From a bacterium (GTDB lineage Bacteria; Moduliflexota; Moduliflexia; Moduliflexales; JAUQPW01), in contig JAUQPW010000041.1 of NCBI GenBank assembly GCA_030550175.1, positions 1-45,337 on the forward strand: a DNA stretch of 45,337 nucleotides, written 5' to 3'. Within the stretch, counting starts at the first letter, position 1; the number at the start of each line of letters is the position of its first letter. The position numbers were made by a program, and so were the translations under genes. The notes beneath the pieces are model-generated. The model made no database searches, was not told where the DNA came from, and worked only from the letters and a program-made list of their open reading frames with translations. Positions 1 through 8,022 of this stretch are shown here, one piece after another.

Positions 1-1
1 A

Positions 2-88
2 GGCGAGCTTTTGAACAATCAAAATCTGGTCCGCGCTTTTCTCAAGCGAAACTCTGAGAAGCTTTATGGAGTGAGCTCTATTAATTAA
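2..88 (+). CDS. C-terminal end of an unidentified protein (partial)
   Basis: An open frame runs in from the left edge of the window and stops at TAA 86-88. It encodes 28 residues ending in KLYGVSSIN. The composition (LLNNQNLVRAFLKR) is protein-like, but it is too short to place in a family. It is followed at once by a tandem 14-bp direct repeat and then by the TPR/ATPase gene on the same strand, so the two could be cotranscribed. It could also be a chance frame. Confidence 0.35.
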   Translation, partial: GELLNNQNLVRAFLKRNSEKLYGVSSIN

Positions 89-114
89 AGGCTGAAGGAT
101 AAAGGCTGAAGGAT
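87..114. repeat. Tandem direct repeat, 2 x 14 bp
   Basis: The unit AAAGGCTGAAGGAT occurs twice back to back (87-100 and 101-114) between the partial upstream gene and the TPR/ATPase gene. No function is evident. Confidence 0.8.
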
Positions 115-162
115 GAAAGAGGCTTAGCTCTAGACATCCTCCACCCTTCCTCCTTTACGAAA

Positions 163-3100
163 ATGGTTGTACCGAAATTTTTATCCTTAGGGGGTAGCTT
201 TTATCGTTTAATAAGAAAATATGATAAAGCTGCCGATTTGTATGAAACCCTCCTGAAAAAATACCCTCATCAACCGGATTTATATCCGGTTATTGCCGAT
301 ACCTATCTGAAAGTCAATAAATCCGGAGCCAAATTTATGCCTGTTTTTGAAAAGGCCCTCTTTCTGAACCCCCGTAACCCGGAAATTGCCCTTCTGGTTG
401 CTAATTTTTATCTACGCAAAGGGGCTACCGATGATAAAGCCCTATCCATTTATGAAAATGCCCTGCAATTTGCCCCGGAGAATATTCAACTCCTCCGGAC
501 TCTGGCAACCCTCTATTTAAAGAAAAAAAACCATCCTAAAACCATTGAAATGCACGAGCGCCTCCTTAAACTCGGCCAGGCCGATGCCCAGGTATACCGA
601 AACCTTGCCAAAGTTTATATTCAAGAGAAACGTACCGATGAAAAAGCCGTGGAGGTTTATCGTAAAAGTTTAGATCTTGAACCGGGAAATCGTTCCCTCA
701 ACCTGATCCTCAGCCAGATTTACTTAAAAAATAAACGGGTCGATGAGGAAGCCCTTCCGGTTTATGAAAAAGCGCTGGAATTTATCCCGGAGGACCTCAA
801 ACTTCGGGAAATACTCTGCCAGGCCTATCTGCAAAAGGGTGACCTGGAGAAAGCAAGACATACGGCCAATGTCTGGCTATCGAGCCCTAATTTTGTCTAT
901 ACAACGGAGTCGTTAGGACTCCTCTCGGCTTTTATCGAAGCCGGCCTTCAATTGGGTACTTATAATGAACTGGCCCTCTTCCTAACCCGGTTGCTCAAGA
1001 TCCATCCCAATGATAAATACCTGCTGGAGCGACTCTCTCGGGTCTATCAACAGACGCAATGTCTGGATAAAAACGCCTTGGAGATTTATGAAAAGGCTTT
1101 AAAGATTCAACCTACCAATCTAGACCTTCACAAGATCCTTGCTCAAGCCTATTTACAAAACGAAAAAATCGGTGAATGCATGAATGAGTTCAAGATCATT
1201 CTTCAGCTGGATCCGGACTCCCTGGAAGAGGTCCTGGAAGGATATAAAAAGATCGTTACCAGATTCCCAAATAATGCCCAGGCCCACGCAGAAATAGGGA
1301 ATCTTTATCTGAGAAAGAAAATGATTCCAGAAGCTCTGGATAGCTATCGAAAATGTGCAGCGTTAAGTTCTGAACTCATCGATGAGATTATCAAAGAACT
1401 GCAAAACTTCCTGGCCACTAATCCCAACGGCAACCATTTAACGGAGATTTACTGGGAGATCGGCCAGTTATATCTGAAAAAGGGTCATATCCTCAATGCC
1501 TTAACCTACTTTAAGAGAGTATCCGAGCTGGGACCCGAGTACATCGACCGGATATTGACAGTCCTCGAAGAGGTTTTAAAAGAACGACCCGAAAGTCCTG
1601 AATTTGTCACGACCCATGCCTTCTTGACGAATTTATATTTCCAAAAGCAGGCTTACCGGCAGGCGAGGGATCACATCGAAATCGTCTCTAAATATGCACC
1701 TCAAGCCCCAGGGGTGACCAACTGGTTATTTAAGATCTATGAGTGCTTATTAAACGAAAATAAAGACGACCCTGAGACCCGATTTAAATTGGCCGTCCTT
1801 TATCAAAAACAGGGAAAGTTAGAGGAAGCCATTAAAAATTTACAGATTACTTCACGGGAACCCAGCCTGGAACAGGCTTCTAAAAAATTATTGGAACAAT
1901 GTCTGGAAGAAAGAGCCCTTGGATTCACGCCGGTCTTACTGGCCATGGAATTTTTCAAACAAAGTGGGTTCGAGGTAATCCGAGAATCTGAAGAAGAACT
2001 CTCCATTTCTTCTAATCTTCCGCGATATGAAAAGTTTGGAAACATTCTGGTCCAAATTCTGGTGACCAAACCTCTCCACAGTTCTGAGATTCGAGGGGTC
2101 TTTGAAAAAGCCATGAAAAAATATCAAGGGAAAGTGGAGGGAAAAATTGCCTTTGTCATTGTTTCTACCCCTCCAGAGAGTGGGGTGTATCATCAGATTT
2201 ATACCTATAAATCCGAAAACGGATTTACTGTGATTCCTCTCAGCGATGTTCTCTTAAAAAAGTCCATTATTGATTCAGTTTGTGCCCAGGAACTTGAAAA
2301 AAATATCAGTCTGTTTACCGGTCAGGGAGATCTCTACAGTAATAACTCCCCCATTGTTGATCCCTTAAACTTCTTCGGTCGTGAACGTATCATCGATGAG
2401 CTTCTGGATTACATCAATAACCTTCAACATGTGGGTTTGTTCGGAATGAGGAAGATAGGAAAAACTTCTTTAATCTGGCAGCTTAAAGAGCGATTGTCTA
2501 AACACCTGGTGGCCTATGTGGATCTCCAGGAAGTGCCTAAAGACTGCAATTTTCTTTATAAAAGGCTTGTTCAAGAATTAGCCCGCGATTTTAAATTTAA
2601 ATTTCCACATATCGAGCTGCCGGAACTAGAACTTATGGAATCCGACCCTACCCGGGGAGATGCCAAAGTGGATTTCAGTTCTGATCTGTTAACCCTGAAC
2701 GATTACCTGCGAGAAAAATACGGCAATACCAAAATCGTTCTGATGCTGGATGAGATCGAACAACTTATTCCGAGTTCCCTGGAGGAGGAAGGGTTTGTAG
2801 GTTTTAATGAATTTCTGGGTGCTATTCGAGGGATTTCCCAAAGATATCGTTTTTTGGTTTCCATCGTGGTAGGGGTAAATCCTAAAATTTCAAGGACCGA
2901 TCGCTGGGGAACTCAAGATAATCCCATGTTTCAGTTTTATAAGGAAGTTTTTCTCCCCTTTTTCAATGAAAAAGATTGTAGTCGGATGATTGTGAATATC
3001 GGGGAGCAGTTGGGTCTTACTTATTCGGAGGAGAGCCTGAGTCGAATTTATCGAGAAACAGGGGGCCATCCTTTCATTACCCGGCAGGTTTGCAGTTTAA

Positions 3101-3447
3101 TCCTGGGAAAAGTAACCCATAGACCCTGTCAAATCCAGGTTGACCAGGTGGAAGAAGCCGTATCTTACTACATTGAGAATCGCACAGACTATCTGGAAAG
3201 TATCTGGCAACGGCTTTCACGAATAGAGCAGGAGTGTGTTATCAAACTTGCCAAACAGGGTTCTTGCTCACAGGAGGAGCTGATTCCTCCTAAGCTCCCG
3301 GCAGACAGGAAAAAAGCTCTTCGTAAAGGTATTGTAAATCTCACAGAAAATTCGCTCATAAAGAAAAGTGAAAACAAATATACCCTCACAGCCGAATTAT
3401 TCAGAAAGTGGGTTCTTATGAGCCAGCTCAGCTTACCTGCTTCGTGA
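163..3447 (+). CDS. TPR-repeat protein with STAND/AAA-type ATPase and C-terminal winged helix
   Basis: This 1094-aa protein is probably cytoplasmic. Residues about 1-590 are tandem TPR-like helical pairs (recurrent Y-EKAL and A-YL patterns). Residues about 610-720 hold an alpha/beta region (ILVQILVTKP, IAFVIVSTPP, VIPLSD) resembling the degenerate restriction-endonuclease-like domain often placed before such ATPases. An NTPase follows: the lead-in FFGRERIIDELL, Walker A GMRKIGKTS (761-769), Walker B IVLMLDEIE (858-866) and the sensor-like GHPFITRQVC. The last 80 residues look like a winged helix (SRIEQECVIKLAK, SLIKKSENKYTLT). STAND/ATPase_2 proteins of this layout act as NTP-driven switches in signalling or conflict responses; the role here is unknown. 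No clear Shine-Dalgarno precedes the ATG. The domain calls are firm for TPR and ATPase and weaker for the nuclease-like part. Confidence 0.85.
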   Translation: MVVPKFLSLGGSFYRLIRKYDKAADLYETLLKKYPHQPDLYPVIADTYLKVNKSGAKFMPVFEKALFLNPRNPEIALLVANFYLRKGATDDKALSIYENALQFAPENIQLLRTLATLYLKKKNHPKTIEMHERLLKLGQADAQVYRNLAKVYIQEKRTDEKAVEVYRKSLDLEPGNRSLNLILSQIYLKNKRVDEEALPVYEKALEFIPEDLKLREILCQAYLQKGDLEKARHTANVWLSSPNFVYTTESLGLLSAFIEAGLQLGTYNELALFLTRLLKIHPNDKYLLERLSRVYQQTQCLDKNALEIYEKALKIQPTNLDLHKILAQAYLQNEKIGECMNEFKIILQLDPDSLEEVLEGYKKIVTRFPNNAQAHAEIGNLYLRKKMIPEALDSYRKCAALSSELIDEIIKELQNFLATNPNGNHLTEIYWEIGQLYLKKGHILNALTYFKRVSELGPEYIDRILTVLEEVLKERPESPEFVTTHAFLTNLYFQKQAYRQARDHIEIVSKYAPQAPGVTNWLFKIYECLLNENKDDPETRFKLAVLYQKQGKLEEAIKNLQITSREPSLEQASKKLLEQCLEERALGFTPVLLAMEFFKQSGFEVIRESEEELSISSNLPRYEKFGNILVQILVTKPLHSSEIRGVFEKAMKKYQGKVEGKIAFVIVSTPPESGVYHQIYTYKSENGFTVIPLSDVLLKKSIIDSVCAQELEKNISLFTGQGDLYSNNSPIVDPLNFFGRERIIDELLDYINNLQHVGLFGMRKIGKTSLIWQLKERLSKHLVAYVDLQEVPKDCNFLYKRLVQELARDFKFKFPHIELPELELMESDPTRGDAKVDFSSDLLTLNDYLREKYGNTKIVLMLDEIEQLIPSSLEEEGFVGFNEFLGAIRGISQRYRFLVSIVVGVNPKISRTDRWGTQDNPMFQFYKEVFLPFFNEKDCSRMIVNIGEQLGLTYSEESLSRIYRETGGHPFITRQVCSLILGKVTHRPCQIQVDQVEEAVSYYIENRTDYLESIWQRLSRIEQECVIKLAKQGSCSQEELIPPKLPADRKKALRKGIVNLTENSLIKKSENKYTLTAELFRKWVLMSQLSLPAS

Positions 3448-3470
3448 GGAAAACCAGAGTATGGAGACAA

Positions 3471-3685
3471 GGGGACGCGGGGATGCGGGGACGCGGAGAT
3501 ATGGAGAAATGCAGAGATATGGAGAAATAAGGATATAACAGCTAAGTAGATCTAGTCGTGCAGAAAAACTCCATCGGAGATAGAAACAGAGACTCACTCT
3601 TTCTAGCTGCACATCTCCGCGTCTCTGTGTCCCTGCATCTTCCCATCCCTACATCTCCGCGTCCCCGCATCTCCACGTCTCTAAA
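3471..3685. repeat. Degenerate GGGGACGCGG-type repeats in inverted orientation
   Basis: Variants of a short unit (GGGGACGCGGAGAT) are reiterated on the plus strand at about 3471-3535 and as the reverse complement at about 3606-3685, giving two imperfect inverted arms around about 70 bp. It lies between the convergent ends of the TPR/ATPase gene and the NtrC-type regulator. It could form a long hairpin that ends both transcripts, but it lacks a clean stem with a T-tract. Degenerate simple repeats of this kind are often spread through a genome. Confidence 0.6.
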
Positions 3686-5080
3686 TTACTTAAAATCTTC
3701 GGGATTAATTCCATATTTATTTAGTTTATCGTAGAAATTCTGGCGATAAATACCGGTCTCCAGAGCCGCATTGGTCACATTCCCTTTATTGCGTTGGAGC
3801 GCATGGATGATAAACTCCCGTTCGAATCGTTCTTTAGCCTCTTTATAGTTGAGAATACCCGGGGTAGAAAGAGGAGGCGACTTGGGAACCTCCCTTAACG
3901 GTGCAGGGAGATCCTTGAGCTCTAAAACAGGTCCTTCACTTAATAAAACCATCCGCTCAATAACATTTTCCAGTTCTCGAACGTTTCCAGGCCAGGAGTA
4001 GGCTTTGAGAGCCTCTAAGACGTCGGGGGAAATTTTTCGAATCCGTTGTTGGGGATCCAGTTTATTTAAAAAATGTTTGACCAGCAGGGGGATATCCTCT
4101 TTTCGCTCCCGAAGGGGCGGAATAACCATGTTGATTACATTCAGTCGATAATAAAGGTCCTCCCGGAATTGTCCTTTTTTAACCAGTTCGGCCAGATCCA
4201 CATTGGTTGCGGCAATGACTCGAACATCGATGGGAATAACCTGAGTCCCTCCTATTCGAATGATTTCCCTCTCCTGGAGTACCCTCAGCAGTTTACTCTG
4301 GAGAGAGGGGCTCATTTCGCCGATTTCATCCAGGAAGAGGGTCCCGGTATGGGCCGCCTCAAAGAAACCTTTTTTCTGGTGGTGGGCCCCCGTAAAGGCT
4401 CCTTTTTCATAGCCAAAGAATTCGCTCTCCAAAAGATTAGCCGGAATGGCGCTGCAATTGACTCCTACAAAGGGACGTCCCTTACGCTCACTATAAGCAT
4501 GTAAGGCCCTTGCGATTAATTCCTTACCAGTCCCACTCTCCCCTTGAATGAGCACCGTAGCCGTACTGTTTGCAACCTTATGGACCATCTCATAAATCTT
4601 CTCCATTTGAGGAGAGATTCCTACCATGTTTTCAAGGTGATACTTCTCCTCCACCTGCTGACGAAGGTTTCGATTTTCCTGAAGCAACCAACGATATTCT
4701 AGTGCCCGATTGACATATAAACGAATCTCCTCGGCTTCAAAAGGTTTGAGTACATAATCGTAGGCTCCTATCTTCATGGCCTGAACGGCAGATTCTACCG
4801 TACCATAGGCGGTCATCATAATAACTATCAGCTCCGGCGAAAGATCCCGGATAACCTTCAACACTTCTATTCCATCCATGCCCGGCATTTTGTAATCTAA
4901 CAAAACCACATCATACTCATTGGATCGAACCTTCTCAATGGCGCAGGGTCCTGTATAGCAAACTTCTACAATACCACCGATTCTATTTAAAGCTGAGGAT
5001 ATAGCCCGGCACATATTTTTCTCGTCGTCTACCACAAGAATTTTCGGCCGGGGTATAATGTTGGGCGGGTCCAGAGTCAT
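3686..5080 (-). CDS. Sigma54-dependent NtrC-family response regulator
   Basis: The protein has a receiver, an AAA+ domain and a Fis-type HTH. Starting at ATG 5080 it is 464 aa. The receiver carries VVDDE with phosphoacceptor Asp62 (VVLLDYKMPG), the Thr MMTAYG and the Lys LKPF. The AAA+ domain has Walker A GESGTGKE, the sigma54-contact loop GAFTGA, Walker B TLFLDEIGEM and the arginine finger region YYRLNVI. The C-terminus (NKGNVTNAALETGIYRQNFY) is the DNA-binding helix-turn-helix. A longer start at 5128 would lie inside a perfect 10-bp inverted repeat, so 5080, just before PPNIIPRPKILVVDDE, is preferred although its ribosome site is weak. No kinase is adjacent; the orphan kinase at 8593 is a possible partner. 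Two sigma54-like promoters lie upstream in the same strand direction and are plausible targets. Confidence 0.93.
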   Translation of the reverse strand: MTLDPPNIIPRPKILVVDDEKNMCRAISSALNRIGGIVEVCYTGPCAIEKVRSNEYDVVLLDYKMPGMDGIEVLKVIRDLSPELIVIMMTAYGTVESAVQAMKIGAYDYVLKPFEAEEIRLYVNRALEYRWLLQENRNLRQQVEEKYHLENMVGISPQMEKIYEMVHKVANSTATVLIQGESGTGKELIARALHAYSERKGRPFVGVNCSAIPANLLESEFFGYEKGAFTGAHHQKKGFFEAAHTGTLFLDEIGEMSPSLQSKLLRVLQEREIIRIGGTQVIPIDVRVIAATNVDLAELVKKGQFREDLYYRLNVINMVIPPLRERKEDIPLLVKHFLNKLDPQQRIRKISPDVLEALKAYSWPGNVRELENVIERMVLLSEGPVLELKDLPAPLREVPKSPPLSTPGILNYKEAKERFEREFIIHALQRNKGNVTNAALETGIYRQNFYDKLNKYGINPEDFK

Positions 5081-5113
5081 AATTTTTAGTTCGGAATTAA
5101 ATCTAAAAAGCGT

Positions 5114-5141
5114 GGATCCCAGGATCATCCCCCTGGGATCC
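5114..5141. promoter_or_regulatory. Perfect 10-bp inverted repeat at the start of the NtrC-type regulator
   Basis: GGATCCCAGG (5114-5123) and CCTGGGATCC (5132-5141) are exact reverse complements separated by 8 bases. On the minus strand the structure sits 34-61 bases before the preferred ATG (5080) and covers the alternative ATG (5128). It could be an operator for autoregulation or a hairpin in the leader that affects translation. Confidence 0.5.
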
Positions 5142-5240
5142 CTGCTGCTCTGATAATCAGGCTTTATCTCACCACAAAAGGTATACCGAGGGTCCCAAAG
5201 GTTTCTTCGGTTCTGGCATCAATCCCATGAGCCTGAAAGT

Positions 5241-5405
5241 TTATGCGGGTAACTCTTTGACAATCGTACGAACTCCGGCTTCCTGAACCCCTTTACTTTT
5301 TTTATCGGCTTTGTTGCTCGCCTCCAGAGCCGGAATTAACCTTGTAGGACTTGCATAACTCGTTAAGAAAAAGAACATAAAAAATACTCCCATGGACAGA
5401 GCCAC
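5241..5405 (-). CDS. Small putative exported protein (54 aa), possibly 3'-frameshifted
   Basis: The minus-strand frame starts at GTG 5405 with a good Shine-Dalgarno (GGAG, 7-base spacer). An internal ATG at 5393 is an alternative. The N-terminus is a hydrophobic signal-like segment (VFFMFFFLTSYAS) followed by a short charged tail ending in VRTIVKELPA. One frame over, protein-like sequence continues past this stop (RVTRINFQAHGIDARTEE, then TFGTLGIPFVVR) to a TAA at 5164. One indel would give a protein of about 80 aa, so the gene may be frameshifted. No family is recognised. Bases 5406-5597 upstream hold nothing else that I can see. Confidence 0.35.
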   Translation of the reverse strand: MALSMGVFFMFFFLTSYASPTRLIPALEASNKADKKSKGVQEAGVRTIVKELPA

Positions 5406-5597
5406 TGGGTTTCTCCTTCTCCAGAGATAGAAGGATTGTTTTCCCTTCTACCCCATTTATTCGCTCTGGGATCTCCTTGATTTTTTTAAATAAAACTTAC
5501 TGATCCGACTTCTATATGTAAAAATATTGCCTCTCTTCAAATAAAACAGCAATTTTTGTTCTAACAGTTGAAAAATCAAAGAGATCACCTGAATTAT

Positions 5598-5888
5598 CTA
5601 TTTCTCTCTGGATAATGGAAAAAACAGATAAGATTGCAATAATTGACAGGTTTCCGGAAATTCTTCTTCTGTAAACACTTTAAATACTTCCTCATAAGCT
5701 TTAATAGCCTTTTCCAGATTCTCAAACTCATCTTCTACCCGGGAGAGAGTGATATAAGCGTTTCCCAGATTATGTTGGATAATACCATACTGAACCGGGA
5801 AATGATCCGGCGTGTAAACTTTAAGAGCTTCCTCACAAAGGGCAATGAGATTTTTACAATTTTCAATGAACTCTTTCGTCTCCTTCAT
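5598..5888 (-). CDS. Short TPR-repeat protein
   Basis: This 96-aa protein starts at ATG 5888, chosen because AGGAAG precedes it at proper spacing. It contains TPR units of the type found in long NB-ARC/CHAT-associated TPR proteins: FPVQYGIIQHNLGNAYI, then FENLEKAIKAYEEVFKV. That family normally has many repeats, so this may be a truncated relic or a small adaptor with about two. A sigma54-like promoter (6025-6041) and an 18-bp palindrome (6233-6250) lie upstream, which suggests regulated expression and argues against simple decay. The function is unknown. Confidence 0.6.
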   Translation of the reverse strand: MKETKEFIENCKNLIALCEEALKVYTPDHFPVQYGIIQHNLGNAYITLSRVEDEFENLEKAIKAYEEVFKVFTEEEFPETCQLLQSYLFFPLSREK

Positions 5889-6024
5889 TTTCTTCTTCCT
5901 TTTTATGTAAGGTAAAGTCACAAAAGGTCCAAGAAACCATCCTATTCAGGGGTCTTGGAATCTTCCTATTCCTGGAATTAAACAGCTACCGGGAGTGTCT
6001 GTTTGTCTCTCCCCTAAACAAGGG

Positions 6025-6041
6025 TACAAACCTTGTGCCAG
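6025..6041 (-). promoter_or_regulatory. Sigma54-like promoter before the short TPR gene
   Basis: Read on the minus strand, CTGGCACAAGGTTTGTA matches the sigma54 pattern TGGCAC-N5-TTGC with the correct GG to G spacing; the -12 element is GT instead of GC. The predicted start site is about 125 bases before ATG 5888. The same variant, with TTTGTA, occurs upstream of tatA, which supports it being real. Confidence 0.5.
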
Positions 6042-6232
6042 GATTAAGGGAAGGTCCTTCGGTGGGTAAATTAAGAAAACAACCCCTTAATTTTTCTATA
6101 ATTACAGAAAAATATCCCTTGTATGGGAAGGGAAAAGGAAGGTTTATAGAAAAAAACCGTCATGAAAAGGCGACATTATAAAATAGTTAAACTCTCCCAC
6201 GGTTAAGTATGATTTAAGTTCAGGTTTTCCTT

Positions 6233-6250
6233 TGTCATTAAACTATGACA
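6233..6250. promoter_or_regulatory. 18-bp palindrome TGTCAT-N6-ATGACA (candidate enhancer site, copy 1)
   Basis: TGTCATTAAACTATGACA has perfect 6-bp arms. It lies about 190 bases upstream of the sigma54-like promoter at 6025-6041. A near-identical copy, including the TAAAC spacer, lies upstream of tatA. This arrangement fits the upstream activating sequence of an NtrC-type regulator. The rest of the gap 5889-6358 shows no gene. Confidence 0.5.
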
Positions 6251-6358
6251 ATCAAAACTAAGAATCCAACCCCAATAAGATCAGAGCCTCTTCATTTGCC
6301 TTTATGCTACCCCGGGGTCGAAAGTTGGATCCTCCCTCCTAAAGGCCCATGGGATAAT

Positions 6359-7435
6359 TTATTTTGTACGGGAATAAGTCGGCCAGTTTCCATTGAAGGC
6401 TTCGACTAAACTTTGCAAAACAACCAGGGTCGTATGTAAGTAAAGATGTTGATCCACCAGGTTGCCTATCTCAGCCCTGATATCTTCGTAATGGCCCCAG
6501 GTTCCGTCCTTATTTTGAGATTGTAAAAGATAAAGAATGGCAGGTTGGTAGATAGCCTCATCCTGCATTCCCAGATAGGTAAGGCAGGAAATCAGTTCTG
6601 CACCTAAATCTACATCCCCTTCCGCCAGAGAGCGATCCAGAAGGGGAACAATAGTTTTTCGTAAATACTCCCGGTCCTCTGGATTAAATCCGGAAGAAAT
6701 TTTCCGATGTCCATACTCATAAACATTAAAAACTTCATGGGTTAAGTCATAAGCTAGGTCTTTATTATATTGAGAGAGGGGCAATCGGCCGGCAATCACT
6801 CCCTTCAGTTGAGACTCCTGTTGGAGAATAGGCGGTTTAGGTAACGAAAAGTAATCGTAGTAAAAGGCAAAAACTTTACGCTGCCATACCCCCCGCTCTT
6901 TCATATGGGCATTTAACTCGGGAAGGATGGCCTGTATTTGTCTCCGATAATCCTCGGTAGGCAGAGAGAATTGATCCATCAAGTAGCAGACCCTTAAATA
7001 GGAAGTTGAGTCCTGGTTAAATTCAGTGGGCGGGATATACTTCATGTTGTGATATTCGGGTCGAGTTGTGACTGCCACCAGATCTTTGACACGATGGAGA
7101 ATGTGGGTTCGATCTTCAGGATTTGAAGTGTATTCATACAGGGTAAGATAAGCGTCCAGTATCTCAGCTAATTTCTTTTTGCCTTTAATACCTTGTTGTC
7201 GAAGTTTTATAGGATCTACTTCCAGAGTATCGAGCCACTTGCGCGCCTGGGCTATGGCATTTTCGTAAGTTTTACGCAAGGTTGGATTTATCCATGAAGG
7301 GGAGGAAGCGGCATCAACACTTTTCGCAGCAGGAACATCTAACCCCTGCGCACCGGCAGGACCAACCCGTAAATAACCGATGAAAATGACCACCAGAATC
7401 CAACGATAAAAACTAAAGGGGTAGAAAACCATCAT
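6359..7435 (-). CDS. Exported alpha/alpha-toroid-like (prenyltransferase/squalene-cyclase-repeat) protein
   Basis: This 358-aa protein has an N-terminal signal peptide (FYRWILVVIFIGYL, then VGPAGAQG) lacking a twin-arginine motif, so Sec export is likely. The mature part is helical. Near the C-terminus AILYLLQSQNKDGTWGHYED followed by HLYLHTTLVVLQSLVEA matches the QNxDGxWG signature of alpha/alpha-toroid proteins (squalene cyclase, prenyltransferase beta and related). Such folds also occur in exported proteins without cyclase activity, and no DxDD catalytic motif was seen, so an enzymatic role is not claimed. It starts 11 bases after the tatA stop and is probably cotranscribed with tatA. Two adjacent ATGs (7435, 7432) are possible starts. 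Confidence 0.6.
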   Translation of the reverse strand: MMVFYPFSFYRWILVVIFIGYLRVGPAGAQGLDVPAAKSVDAASSPSWINPTLRKTYENAIAQARKWLDTLEVDPIKLRQQGIKGKKKLAEILDAYLTLYEYTSNPEDRTHILHRVKDLVAVTTRPEYHNMKYIPPTEFNQDSTSYLRVCYLMDQFSLPTEDYRRQIQAILPELNAHMKERGVWQRKVFAFYYDYFSLPKPPILQQESQLKGVIAGRLPLSQYNKDLAYDLTHEVFNVYEYGHRKISSGFNPEDREYLRKTIVPLLDRSLAEGDVDLGAELISCLTYLGMQDEAIYQPAILYLLQSQNKDGTWGHYEDIRAEIGNLVDQHLYLHTTLVVLQSLVEAFNGNWPTYSRTK

Positions 7436-7446
7436 TTCCGGTTATT

Positions 7447-7656
7447 TTAATGGGTCTGCTCTTCCGAAGATGAGGTAGAAGTTTTTGAAAGGGGTTTTGG
7501 TTCTGATTCCTCTGTCTCCAAAGTATGAAGGGCCTTTTTAAAATTGTGAATCGCCCGACCTAAGGAACCCCCTAACTCAGGTAGTTTACCCGGACCGAAA
7601 ATAATAAGGGCTATGAGCAAAATAACCATCAATTCCGGAGTTCCAATACCAAACAT
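7447..7656 (-). CDS. tatA: Twin-arginine translocase subunit TatA/TatE
   Basis: This 69-aa protein has the TatA/E layout: one short N-terminal membrane helix ([13 protein letters not shown]), the hinge [14 protein letters not shown], an amphipathic helix ([13 protein letters not shown]) and an acidic, Ser-rich tail. The FGP hinge and short length favour TatA/TatE over TatB. AAGGAGG precedes ATG 7656. No tatB or tatC is nearby, so this is a detached copy. It heads a two-gene unit with the exported toroid-like protein, which itself lacks a Tat signal. A sigma54-like promoter and an 18-bp palindrome lie upstream. Confidence 0.93.
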   Translation of the reverse strand: MFGIGTPELMVILLIALIIFGPGKLPELGGSLGRAIHNFKKALHTLETEESEPKPLSKTSTSSSEEQTH

Positions 7657-7743
7657 ACTTCCTCCTTTCTTGATTTTTGAGTGATTTACCGGGCACTAAG
7701 CTGGATAAAGAAGAAATAAATTTTCTTTTTCATCTAATAATAG

Positions 7744-7760
7744 TACAAATTATGTGCCAG
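7744..7760 (-). promoter_or_regulatory. Sigma54-like promoter before tatA
   Basis: On the minus strand, CTGGCACATAATTTGTA has TGG and CAC exact, correct spacing and a GT in place of GC at -12. The predicted start is about 75 bases before the tatA ATG. It matches the element before the short TPR gene at all fixed positions. Confidence 0.5.
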
Positions 7761-7858
7761 GAAACCGTTTGTTGCTTCTCTATTCTGAAAAGAACAGTTA
7801 CACTTGAAATTCTTCAATTCTTCTTACAGCTTATTATTAAGCCTTCTTGAAATCTTTT

Positions 7859-7876
7859 TGTCATTAAACCATGACA
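7859..7876. promoter_or_regulatory. 18-bp palindrome TGTCAT-N6-ATGACA (candidate enhancer site, copy 2)
   Basis: TGTCATTAAACCATGACA lies about 100 bases upstream of the sigma54-like promoter of tatA. It differs from copy 1 at a single spacer base. The spacing is typical for an NtrC-family enhancer site. Confidence 0.55.
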
Positions 7877-7928
7877 GATTAACATAAGAATAAGACAGTT
7901 GCTTATTTTTATCCCACAGGTTAAATTC

Positions 7929-7972
7929 CATGAAACATTTTCTTTTTCGAAAAGATCATGTTTCCATGACAG
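7929..7972. promoter_or_regulatory. Inverted repeat CATGAAACAT / ATGTTTCCATG
   Basis: CATGAAACAT (7929-7938) pairs with ATGTTTCCATG (7958-7968) with one bulge. The loop contains a second near-palindrome CTTTTTCGAAAAG (7942-7954). The right arm ends in CATGACA, the half-site of the 18-bp palindrome, so this may be an additional weaker regulator site upstream of tatA, or the terminator of the short ORF at 8023-8220. Confidence 0.3.
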
Positions 7973-8022
7973 TCTAAAACAGGCCTTCTAGCTAGAGAAT
8001 GATTCAAAAAGTTCTGGTTCTT

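Noticed and set aside
3471..3685. CRISPR-like array suggested by reiterated GGGGACGCGG units
   Set aside because: The units are degenerate, of irregular length, and lack spacers of uniform size. This is simple-sequence expansion in inverted orientation.
4073..4504. 143-codon plus-strand frame inside the NtrC-type regulator
   Set aside because: It is opposite the AAA+ domain, whose motifs are all present on the minus strand.
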